From positions 62,001-126,000 of the forward strand of contig CAMVIM010000002.1 in assembly GCA_947167515.1 (NCBI GenBank): a DNA stretch of 64,000 nucleotides. Reading direction: 5' to 3'. Numbering within the stretch: position 1 is the first letter of the stretch; every line of letters begins with the position of its first letter. Position numbers and translations under genes: made by a program. Below are positions 48,201 through 54,670 of this stretch, piece after piece. The notes below the pieces were generated by a model. The model did no database searches and had not been told where the DNA came from. It was given only the letters and a program-made list of their open reading frames with translations. The stretch is from an uncultured Prevotellaceae bacterium. GTDB lineage: Bacteria > Bacteroidota > Bacteroidia > Bacteroidales > Bacteroidaceae.

Positions 48201-49803
48201 CGCTCAGGTACTTGATGTCCAGCTTGAACTTCTCTCTCTGGATGGACTGTGCCTTCAGGCTATACACGTTCTTCATCATCAGATCCCAGTTGCCGATGCG
48301 TGGCGAGTTGCTGGTGTTTTTCAGCAACTTTACATACAAGGCTCTGTCGTTGTCTTTCTGGTCAGAAGAAAATTCACCCACCTGATAAGTCTGTCCGTTG
48401 TAGGTGTATTCAAAGGCTACCGCCAACACCTGATTGGACTGCAAGGTGGACTTCAAGCTCACATAGCCCAAGTGTTTGTTCAGAGTGTATTCCGAGGCTG
48501 TGAGCAGACGTGCGTTCTCCACCTTCTCATATTCCACACCTCCCTGCATGATGGGATCCAGCAGGGTGCTCGTCTTGTCGGTATAGCGGGCTTCGTCGTA
48601 GGAGGCTCCCACCAACGTGGAGTATTGGGTGTTGCTCGTGTTGCTCGGATTGGTAGGGCCTGTGCCTGCCCAGTTGGTGTTGACAATCTTCTGTTGCTCT
48701 GCCAAATCGACCAGACCGATGATGTTGCGTGTGTTCTCCGTTGCGCCGCCCGTGTTTGTCACCCACAGCTCGATGCGGTTGATGGTGATGCCGCTGACGA
48801 TGTTAGGCAGCGACGCACAGGCCTTGTCGTAGGTGTCGTGGAAGTAGTGTGCCAAGAAGAAGTGACGGTTCTCGTCGTAGTCGTAGGCCTGAATCTCATA
48901 GGTGTTCAGCTGGCTTCCTCCCTGACTGCTCACTGTCTTTGATACAGATTTCTTTTGGCTCACCACGGCTTGCAGCCTCAGACGACCAAACTGTAGGTCG
49001 GTCATTACGCCGAACAGCGAGTTGGAACCCTTGATGAGGCTCGAGTTGGTGGGGAAGGTGATGTTTCCAGCCTCAATCTTCTTGACGATCTCGTCCTCCT
49101 TGCCTTCGTAGGCCAGTTTCAGGTTCCTGGAGTCAAAGTCGAAGGTGGCTTCGGTGTCGTAGTTGATGTTGAAGTCCATCTTGTCGCCCACCTTCGCATT
49201 GACGCTCACGTTGATTTTTTCGTCAAAATCAAAGGCTTTGGTGGTGCGGTTGCGCTCCGAAAGGGATGGGTTGTCGGTGAATTTGTAGTTGTAGCCAAAC
49301 TTCAGTTCCGCACTTCCCTGTGTCTTGATCTGTACGCCTCCAGGACCGAAAATCTTCTCGGCAGGACCGAGGTCGAAGTGCATGTTGGTGAAGTCAAACT
49401 TCTCCTTTCCCTTCGTCACAAACAACGAGTCGTTCCTTGTCTTGAAGTGTTTCCAAAACGACTTCTTTTCCGACCATCGCAGATACTCTTCGGGGGTCAT
49501 CATCCAAGGTTGGCTCAAGAACTTGTCGCCCAATTTTGTGCCTACCTTGTAATAGCCTGATTTTACATCATATACAGCCGTGTCAGCTTTCAGATTTTCA
49601 GGGTCTTGAAGATCCATCGAGAAGTCTTCTCCGCGTACATCTTGGGGGTAATCCGTCTTCTTCACTCTCACGGTGTCAGCAGACCAAACACCTGATGACG
49701 AGAATGTGTAGCTATTGCTTACTGCCGCAATAGCGCTCATGCTCGTCATAACCAATAAGATATATAATATATTTCGAAGAGTCTGCTTCAAACCAGTCGT
49801 CAA
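42241..49803 (-). CDS. sprA: SprA (Sov), type IX secretion outer-membrane translocon
   Basis: A 2520-residue outer-membrane barrel through which type IX cargo passes. Signal-like segment about 10-27; the family opening 'AEKIFGPGGVQIKTQGSAELKFGYNYK' near residue 150 and repeated 'GNPSLGEVRTMMIGVRNN'-type patterns through the chain; final strand 'ADFGVSMKFSLTR'. Length fits SprA (about 2400-2500). A Lys/Asn-rich low-complexity insert lies at about residues 1875-1940. ruvA is directly upstream, as in other Bacteroidetes, but the 632-base gap holds a tandem-repeat array. Two proteins in the window (at 5510 and 41946) carry tails of the kind this system exports. Confidence 0.95.
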   Translation of the reverse strand: MTTGLKQTLRNILYILLVMTSMSAIAAVSNSYTFSSSGVWSADTVRVKKTDYPQDVRGEDFSMDLQDPENLKADTAVYDVKSGYYKVGTKLGDKFLSQPWMMTPEEYLRWSEKKSFWKHFKTRNDSLFVTKGKEKFDFTNMHFDLGPAEKIFGPGGVQIKTQGSAELKFGYNYKFTDNPSLSERNRTTKAFDFDEKINVSVNAKVGDKMDFNINYDTEATFDFDSRNLKLAYEGKEDEIVKKIEAGNITFPTNSSLIKGSNSLFGVMTDLQFGRLRLQAVVSQKKSVSKTVSSQGGSQLNTYEIQAYDYDENRHFFLAHYFHDTYDKACASLPNIVSGITINRIELWVTNTGGATENTRNIIGLVDLAEQQKIVNTNWAGTGPTNPSNTSNTQYSTLVGASYDEARYTDKTSTLLDPIMQGGVEYEKVENARLLTASEYTLNKHLGYVSLKSTLQSNQVLAVAFEYTYNGQTYQVGEFSSDQKDNDRALYVKLLKNTSNSPRIGNWDLMMKNVYSLKAQSIQREKFKLDIKYLSDTTGVKLSYIPEEAYKSTTLLKMMNLDRLDDSNKSVPNGNGRFDFVEGYTIDSSTGRIFFPVVEPFGSWLREKFGNDAALIDRYCYDALYDSTKTVARQIAEKNKFSLNGEYKASNGSQIELGSSYIPQGSVVVTAGGVVLTEGSDYTVDYRNGIVTIINQSILDAGTNVSVSLESQEDYSLMRKTMLGLNWDYDFNKNFNIGGTFLKVSEKPLTSKVAMGSEPLNNMLWGLHMNWKQNSQWLTNMLDKLPFLHLSAPSTISFTGEYAQLKAGTASGTQGNASYLDDFENTKTPIDVSNPKEWMLSSTPSHLEYGKLTNDVKYGYNRARLAWYNIDPLFTRRSSSLTPGHIKSDLDQLSNHFVREVYVREIYPNRDTNMGESNTLSILNLAYYPSERGPYNLDTDVDENAHLNNPQKRWGGMMRKLDTSDFETSNIQYIEFWMLDPFIYTKDDRRYGGDFYIDLGDISEDVLKDGKKFYESGMPVSSASTYTETTWGRVPSEKSVVYSFSNESGARPKQDIGLNGLADADERGFGIYADYVNAIQGKVSAAAFDSIYNDPAGDDYHYFRGSDFDERRTSILDRYKFINSPEGNSPNTSESRESYSTAYKSTPDVEDANLDYTMNEYENFFEYHVSLRPEDMTVGQNFIVDSRETSVGLRNGNKEYATWYLFRIPIESYEGKEGSINDLSSIRFMRMYMTGFKEPIIVRLANLDLVRGEWRNYTQPLYTNEKPSVSGTLVPSAINIEENNDRKPVNYVLPPGITRTLDPSQPQLTQENEQALALTVKNLATGDARAVYKTMNMDFRNYKHLQMFVHANAMEGDTELQDNQMSMFLRIGSDYKSNYYEYEIPLKLTPAGHYDTYTTQGCRAVWPEENMLDIDFSVFTGLKHERNKAKAEGGASYTKTYYKYDDNHPSNKVSIIGNPSLGEVRTMMIGVRNNGRRTGNVEVWVNELRMQDFSEEGGWAAQGNLNVQLSDLGTVNVAGHVETAGFGGLEERVNERRKDNLYEWSITTQIELGKFFPEKWKMNLPFYYSYSWQKISPKYNPFDTDMLLKDALDECRNKAERDSLSSLTESVVKNKNFSLSNWRSGVQSRKPMPYDPANFAFSYSYSQRYKTGETTVYENEENWKLNLSYNYSPKYKAWEPFKKLKGKSKWLDILKAQNLQWLPQSISFNTDLTRSYYEFQERDIDAGTKLPVVFADQILWNRDLTVKWDIFKALKMSWTSSTHAEIEEPNVVVNKHLYPDEYSAWKDSVIRSLKSFGRPLTYRSTFTGSYQVPLNKIPILDWVTTDANYNANYNWTRGTELDDGTSLGHTVSTQRTININGKLNLESLYKKWKFLADTEKRLTGTSKNANNQNRKTASKNSKTEAKAKKNEEGETEEGDKKTADSKNAKSNRNSKNVANNKKAKGFTKEVTLNDSTDVEVKHGQNSKRLMVRATTAEGKTYRLRYKKIDANTIKVKSHDSIPVKIHVVAKQPLENLTWYKTAQVFARGLMSVRNISLSYRNTYALTLPGFRTEVGDAFGQKSVNGMLSPGLGFAFGTVGDGYINKAAQNGWLMQNDNITTPATTAAMEDLQLKATVEPFKDFKIDLTATRTVNKTKSIQFMYEGMPKTQSGSFSMTVVSLGSAFESGGNINNNYRSKHFQKFLDNLPVIQSRLEQKYASMSYPESAGADWAGKAYDPANGGVQLYSADVMVPAFLSAYCGNNAVKIPLDIFPALTRMMPNWSVKYSGLTKLFPWFADHFKSFNINHGYKSIYSVGAYNSYSNFMEYMNGWGFIKEVTTGNPIPSSMYNVSTVSINETFSPLIGVDMTFNSGMTAKLEYRKTRTLNLSMTSVALTENFSNDFVIGMGYKIKDLNLFGAKSIQSNEGRKSKAKRAKNKRQDDKNSANNTNSRVRGVSHDLNIRADFSYRLQNALNRNIQTAVTTATGGATAYKLAISADYTFSRLLTLSGFLDWQRNVPLVSQSSYPTTTADFGVSMKFSLTR

Positions 49804-50435
49804 TATTGCAAGGCTTTCAATGCCAGCTCTTGCATGTTTCTATGATTAGAAACGTAGAAATTCCCACATTATTGTATTTATAGGAAAGAATTGTGTTTAG
49901 TGGGGGAGAAAAACCTTCCACATGAATTTTATTCTTCCGTCTCCCCCTCCCAGCCTCTTCCGTAGCCTCTGCCCTGTGTACGTAAGAACCTCCAATTTGC
50001 GTTGCCGTAAAGTCCTGAAAAATTTAGCTTGAATACACCAAATATTTTGGCTTGTTTACACCGATACATTTGGCTAGATTATACAAATCCATTTAGCTTG
50101 ATTACAAAACTCCATTTAGCTTGATTACAAAACTCCATTTAGCTTGATTACAAAAAATGATTTAGCTTGACTATATGAAAGTATAATCAAGCTAAAAGTA
50201 TTTGTGTTATCAAGCGAAAGGACAAAAGACTATCGAGCAAAAGAGGAATGAGTCAACAAGCAGAATAGGATGGAGGCTGTGAAACAGGTGATACTGAGGT
50301 TGTTAGCAAGAGGGGGAAGGGACAAAGGAACAAAAGCAGTGCGGGACTTTTCAGCCCCGCACTGTCCATGTTTTTCTTGATGTAATCCACATAGGTATTG
50401 TCGCCACCATGAAAAGGAAACTGGAACTTATTTGC
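49804..50435. other. ruvA-sprA intergenic region
   Basis: 632 bases without a gene. Apart from the repeat array I see no convincing ORF. The sprA-proximal 200 bases are A/T-rich and presumably contain the sprA promoter, but I could not single out a consensus -7 box. Confidence 0.5.
50022..50199. repeat. Seven 23-base tandem repeats plus one inverted unit
   Basis: Units start at 50022, 50045, 50068, 50091, 50114, 50137 and 50160, exactly 23 apart. The core is ATTTAGCTTGATTACAAAA; units 4 and 5 are identical and the outer ones drift. The last unit is followed by an inverted copy (TATAATCAAGCT), forming a hairpin with 50164-50175. It lies in the gap between ruvA and sprA. Confidence 0.85.
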
Positions 50436-51062
50436 TTATAGCATTTTGAGTGCCAGTTTGATAACCTTCTCGACGGGGGCAGCAGGCTCGTCTTTGAGGA
50501 TGGCCTTGACGGTCTTGGCCACAGGGGCTGGTGGGAAGCCGAGCATCTTGAGGGCTTCGCAGGCTTCGTTGTAGACCTCGCTGTTGGGCAGGGCGGCAGT
50601 GCTGCTGTCGCCAGATGGTGAGGCGGCCTCGATGCCGAGGGAAACCACCTTGTCGCGGAGTTCGACGATGATGCGTTGGGCAGTCTTGGCACCCAGACCT
50701 TTCACGGTCTTGAGCATGCGCTCGTTGCCGTCCATGATGAGGCGGGCCAACTCGGGTGTGGTGAAGCTGCTGAGCATGGTGCGGGCGGTGTTGCCGCCTA
50801 CACCGCTGACGCTGATGAGCATGAGGAAGAGTTCGCGCTCCTGCTTGGTGGCGAAGCCGAAGAGTGTCCATGCGTCTTCGCGGATGGACTCATAGACGAA
50901 AAGTCGTGCAAGCCCCCTTCCGTCTCCCCCCGAAGGAGGGAGTGATAGCAGAGCGGTATAGGTGTTGAGGGAGATGTTGAGGAGATAGCCCACGCCGTGC
51001 GCTTCGATGGTGGCTTGGGTGGGAGTGAGTTCGTCGAGGATGCCTCGGATGTATTCAATCAT
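50436..51062 (-). CDS. ruvA: Holliday junction branch-migration protein RuvA
   Basis: A 208-residue DNA-binding subunit that loads RuvB on Holliday junctions. The N-terminal OB domain starts MIEYIRGILDEL; 'FLMLISVSGVGGNTA' and 'VKGLGAKTAQRIIVELRDK' are the two helix-hairpin-helix motifs; the C-terminal RuvB-binding domain starts after a Ser-rich linker near 155. In the OB domain, SLPPSGGDGRG (about residues 40-50) looks like an in-frame insert coded by a fold-back CCCCTTCC/GAAGGAGGG at 50917-50942. It lies 40 bases after pepP. Confidence 0.93.
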   Translation of the reverse strand: MIEYIRGILDELTPTQATIEAHGVGYLLNISLNTYTALLSLPPSGGDGRGLARLFVYESIREDAWTLFGFATKQERELFLMLISVSGVGGNTARTMLSSFTTPELARLIMDGNERMLKTVKGLGAKTAQRIIVELRDKVVSLGIEAASPSGDSSTAALPNSEVYNEACEALKMLGFPPAPVAKTVKAILKDEPAAPVEKVIKLALKML

Positions 51063-51102
51063 GATGTGATGGGGTTAATGGGTTGAATGGGATTAGATGG
51101 GG

Positions 51103-52866
51103 TTAGACGGGTTGAGTTGCCTCTTTGAGCCATGCTTGGTGCTCCTCATCGAGGTGTGGGGCAAGGCGGTCGTAGACGGTCTGCTGGTAGGAGTTGAACC
51201 ACTGGCGTTCTTCCTCGGTGAGCATCTCCACCAGGATGGGAGAGGTGAGGATGGGGCAGAGGGTGAGGTGTTCGAAGGTGTAGTAGGGGCCGAAGGTGAT
51301 GCCCTCAGTGGCTTCGACTACGAGCATGGTGTCTTCGTGGCGCACGCCGTGGCTACCCTCGATGTAGATGCCAGGTTCATCGGTGATGGTCATGCCGGGC
51401 AAGAGAGGGGTGGGACGCCATTGCATGCGGAACTGGTGGAGGTCGATGGCCTCGTGGACAGACATGAACTGACCCACACCATGTCCTGTGCCGTGCAGGT
51501 AGTTAATGCCGTATTTCCACATGGCTTCGCGGGCAAGGACATCGAGCTGGGTGCCGCAAGTGCCTTTGGGGAAGACTGCTGAACCGAGGCGAATCCAACC
51601 TTTGAGCACGAGGGTGTAGTCGCGGCGCATCTCCCAAGTGAGGGGACCCAGCGGAATGGTGCGCGTGATGTCGGTGGTGCCGTCGAGATACTGGCCGCCA
51701 GAGTCGATGAGCAGGAGCCCTTCGGGCAGAACGGGAATGTCCGTTTCGGGAGTGGGGTCGTAGTGGACGATGGCACCATGATGTGCATAGCCCATGATGC
51801 TCTCGAAGCTGATGCCCTTGAAGAGGGGCTGCTCGGCACGAAATTCCTCCAGCTTTTTCGACAGCGAGAGTTCAGTCTGTCCGCCCTTGGGCACATTCTC
51901 GAGCGTCCACTTGATCCATTTCACCATCGCCACACCGTCCTTTTCCATCGCGTTGCGGAATCCATTGATTTCCACATCGTTCTTGAAGATGAGCATCTGC
52001 TCCACAGGGCTGTCCTTGCGAATGGGATGTTGGATGGCGGAATAGACTGCGTAGTTGGTCTTTTCGGGCTGAACCCACACGGGCAAGTTAAGGTGCTGAA
52101 GGTCGGTGATAATGTCGTTGTACGCACGGATGCTCACTCCCTCGCCTTTCAGATAAGCCTCCACTTCGGGCGTGACTTTCTCTTTACATATATATAATAA
52201 GGCTTCGGTAGGCGTGATGAGCACGTAGCCGAGAATGAAGGGGGTGTAGGCCACATCGTCGCCACGTAGGTTAAGCGTCCATGCCACTTCTTCGAGGCTT
52301 GGCACTACGATGGCATGCTGCCCAATCTTCTCTCTGATTCGTGCAATTTTCGATGCTGCGCTTTCACCAGCAAACTCCACGCCTTGGATAAAAGCCTTGC
52401 TTTGTGGGATGGCTGGGCGGTCTGTCCATATTTCGGCGTATGGGTCGAGGTCTGTGCGGAGCGTGAGGCCATAGGTTTTCAGCTCATTCTCCAAACTTTC
52501 CACATCAGCAGTGGTGTTCACCCATGCATCGACAGCCACCACACTTCCTTGAGGTAAAGCTGAACCGAGCCACTCGGTGATGGAGGGTGTGCCCTCTATC
52601 TTCTCCTTCATCAGCGCAAAGCCTGTGCCAGCCAACTGCTCGGTGGCTTGGATGAAATAACGCGAGTCAGTCCACAGGGCGGCCTTGTCGAGCGTGACCA
52701 CAGCTGTTCCAGCCGATCCGGTGAAGCCGCTAATCCAACGACGTGACTTCCAACGTTCTGGCACATACTCGCCAGCGTGAGGGTCGGTGCTGGGAGTGAT
52801 GAAGGCTTGTATGCCCTCTCTCTGCATGAGGCTACGAATCGCCTCAAGTCTTTCTTTTATTGTCAT
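51103..52866 (-). CDS. Xaa-Pro aminopeptidase (M24B)
   Basis: A 587-residue peptidase that removes N-terminal residues before proline. Two creatinase-like N-terminal domains (about 1-310) precede the pita-bread catalytic domain; metal ligands are visible in 'LLIDSGGQYLDGTTDITRT', 'HGTGHGVGQFMSVHE' and 'TDEPGIYIEGSHGVRHED'. The three-domain length matches eukaryotic-type aminopeptidase P rather than the shorter E. coli PepP. The start MTIKERLEAI at 52866 is set by the -7 box at 52895-52888, downstream of the longer ATG at 52890. It shares a direction with ruvA. Confidence 0.93.
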   Translation of the reverse strand: MTIKERLEAIRSLMQREGIQAFITPSTDPHAGEYVPERWKSRRWISGFTGSAGTAVVTLDKAALWTDSRYFIQATEQLAGTGFALMKEKIEGTPSITEWLGSALPQGSVVAVDAWVNTTADVESLENELKTYGLTLRTDLDPYAEIWTDRPAIPQSKAFIQGVEFAGESAASKIARIREKIGQHAIVVPSLEEVAWTLNLRGDDVAYTPFILGYVLITPTEALLYICKEKVTPEVEAYLKGEGVSIRAYNDIITDLQHLNLPVWVQPEKTNYAVYSAIQHPIRKDSPVEQMLIFKNDVEINGFRNAMEKDGVAMVKWIKWTLENVPKGGQTELSLSKKLEEFRAEQPLFKGISFESIMGYAHHGAIVHYDPTPETDIPVLPEGLLLIDSGGQYLDGTTDITRTIPLGPLTWEMRRDYTLVLKGWIRLGSAVFPKGTCGTQLDVLAREAMWKYGINYLHGTGHGVGQFMSVHEAIDLHQFRMQWRPTPLLPGMTITDEPGIYIEGSHGVRHEDTMLVVEATEGITFGPYYTFEHLTLCPILTSPILVEMLTEEERQWFNSYQQTVYDRLAPHLDEEHQAWLKEATQPV

Positions 52867-52887
52867 TCTGATGATGTAAATTTTCCA

Positions 52888-52895
52888 CAAAGTTA
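52888..52895 (-). promoter_or_regulatory. -7 box of the aminopeptidase-ruvA transcript
   Basis: TAACTTTG on the minus strand, 22 bases before the start at 52866; no clear -33 element. Confidence 0.5.
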
Positions 52896-52954
52896 CTTGT
52901 TTTTGAGTGATTTTGAAAGTTTTTCTTTAAAAAAGATATTTTTTTGTTAGATTT

Positions 52955-52986
52955 TTTGTTGTTTTTGTGGAAAAAGTCTAACTTTG
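52955..52986 (+). promoter_or_regulatory. Promoter of gdhA
   Basis: TTTG (52955-52958), 20 bases, TAACTTTG (52979-52986): complete consensus. The leader to 53127 is about 130 bases and contains a GCCTT/AAGGC hairpin (53020-53034). Confidence 0.7.
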
Positions 52987-53126
52987 CACCCGAAATCAAA
53001 AAACGCAGACACGGAACGCCTTTCTCGAAGGCTCGTTTTTGGGAGTTGAAGGGGATGTGTTTCGTCCGCAAAATAGGACAAGAGACAAAATTTATCAACA
53101 AACAACATTAAAAACCGTTTTCACAC

Positions 53127-54467
53127 ATGGACGCAAAAAAAGTATTGGAAGACCTTAAGCGTCGCTTTCCAAATGAACCTGAGTATCATCAGGCAGTAGA
53201 AGAAGTTCTCGGCACTATCGAGGAAGAGTACAACAAGCACCCAGAGTTCGACAAGGTGAACCTTGTTGAGCGTCTCTGCATTCCAGATCGCGTATATCAG
53301 TTCCGCGTTACTTGGATGGACGACAAGGGTCAGATTCAGACCAACATGGGCTACCGCATCCAGCACAACAACGCCATTGGCCCCTACAAGGGCGGTATCC
53401 GCTTCCACAGTTCTGTGAACCTCGGCATCCTGAAGTTCCTCGCTTTCGAGCAGACTTTCAAGAACTCACTCACTACACTCCCAATGGGTGGTGGCAAGGG
53501 TGGCTCTGACTTCTCTCCACGTGGCAAGAGCAACGCTGAGGTGATGCGTTTCTGCCAGGCTTTCATGCTTGAGTTGACTCGTCACATTGGTCCAGATGTG
53601 GATGTACCAGCAGGTGACATCGGCGTAGGTGGCCGTGAGGTAGGCTACATGTTCGGCATGTACAAGAAACTCACTCGCGAGTATAGCGGTGTGCTCACTG
53701 GTAAGGGCATCGAGTTCGGTGGTTCTCTCATCCGTCCAGAGGCTACTGGTTACGGTACAGTTTACTTCCTCCGTGCTATGTTGAAGACGAAGGGCGACAC
53801 TATCGAAGGCAAGAAGGTGCTCATCTCTGGTGCTGGTAACGTGGCTCAGTATGCTGCTGAGAAGGTGCTCCAGCTCGGTGGTAAGGTGATGACCATGTCT
53901 GACTCTAACGGTTACATCTACGACCCAGACGGTATCGACCGCGCTAAGCTCGACTACATCATGGAGTTGAAGAACGTATATCGTGGCCGTATCAAGGAAT
54001 ATGTTGATAAGTACCCAACTGCCAAGTATGTTGGTGACGGTGCAAAGCCTTGGTTCGAGAAGGCCGACATCGCTCTGCCTTGCGCAACTCAGAACGAGTT
54101 GAACGAAGAGCAGGCTAAGGCTCTTATCGCTAACGGCGTTATCGCTGTGGCTGAAGGTGCTAACATGCCATCTACTCCAGGTGCTATCCGCGTATTCCAG
54201 GAGGCTAAGATTCTCTACTCTCCCGGTAAGGCTTCTAACGCAGGTGGTGTATCTGTATCAGGTCTTGAGATGTCTCAGAACTCAGAGCGTCTGTCTTGGA
54301 CAGCTGAAGAGGTTGACGCTAAACTCCTCTGGATCATGGAGAACATCCACGAGAACTGCGTGAAGTACGGCACGGAGGCTGACGGCTACGTGAACTACGT
54401 GAAGGGTGCTAACGTTGCAGGCTTCATGAAAGTTGCGAAGGCTATGATGGCTCAGGGCATCGTGTAA
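53127..54467 (+). CDS. gdhA: NADP-type glutamate dehydrogenase
   Basis: Makes glutamate from 2-oxoglutarate and ammonia. The 446-residue protein has the substrate motif 'LPMGGGKGGSDFSPRGKSNAEVMRFC', the NAD(P)-binding 'LISGAGNVAQYAAEK' and the hexameric-enzyme C-terminal part. The length matches the small hexameric family, usually NADP-linked, but coenzyme is not certain. Codon choice differs from the neighbours (GGT, GCT, TCT, AAC and CGT dominate), as expected for a very highly expressed gene. A strong promoter and terminator flank it. Confidence 0.96.
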   Translation: MDAKKVLEDLKRRFPNEPEYHQAVEEVLGTIEEEYNKHPEFDKVNLVERLCIPDRVYQFRVTWMDDKGQIQTNMGYRIQHNNAIGPYKGGIRFHSSVNLGILKFLAFEQTFKNSLTTLPMGGGKGGSDFSPRGKSNAEVMRFCQAFMLELTRHIGPDVDVPAGDIGVGGREVGYMFGMYKKLTREYSGVLTGKGIEFGGSLIRPEATGYGTVYFLRAMLKTKGDTIEGKKVLISGAGNVAQYAAEKVLQLGGKVMTMSDSNGYIYDPDGIDRAKLDYIMELKNVYRGRIKEYVDKYPTAKYVGDGAKPWFEKADIALPCATQNELNEEQAKALIANGVIAVAEGANMPSTPGAIRVFQEAKILYSPGKASNAGGVSVSGLEMSQNSERLSWTAEEVDAKLLWIMENIHENCVKYGTEADGYVNYVKGANVAGFMKVAKAMMAQGIV

Positions 54468-54560
54468 TGAACTGGAATGACTAGTTCAACTAGTTTAGTT
54501 AGGATGACCAGAACGGCTAGAACGACTAGGACATAAGGAACTCAAATAGCAAAAATAGGT

Positions 54561-54600
54561 GAAAGTGTATCGAATTTCGGTTCGATGCACTTTCTTTTTT
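54561..54600 (+). terminator. Terminator of gdhA
   Basis: GAAAGTG and ATCGAA pair with TTCGAT and CACTTTC around a TTTCGG loop, followed by six T. It lies about 95 bases after the gdhA stop. Confidence 0.85.
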
Positions 54601-54609
54601 CTGTCCTCT

Positions 54610-54641
54610 TTTGGCGATTCAGAAAAAAGACTGTAACTTTG
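54610..54641 (+). promoter_or_regulatory. Promoter of the CotH gene
   Basis: TTTG (54610-54613), 20 bases, TAACTTTG (54634-54641), 29 bases before the start at 54671. Confidence 0.7.
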
Positions 54642-54670
54642 TGGGCAGATTTGTTACAAAGATTAGCTAA

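Noticed and set aside
42328-49000. Several long ORFs opposite sprA
   Set aside because: All are shadows of sprA codons, without promoters or recognisable domains.
50022-50182. CRISPR array in front of sprA
   Set aside because: The 23-base units are contiguous without spacers, so it is a tandem repeat.
52987-53126. Riboswitch in the gdhA leader
   Set aside because: Only one small hairpin is visible and no known class fits; a long leader alone is not enough.
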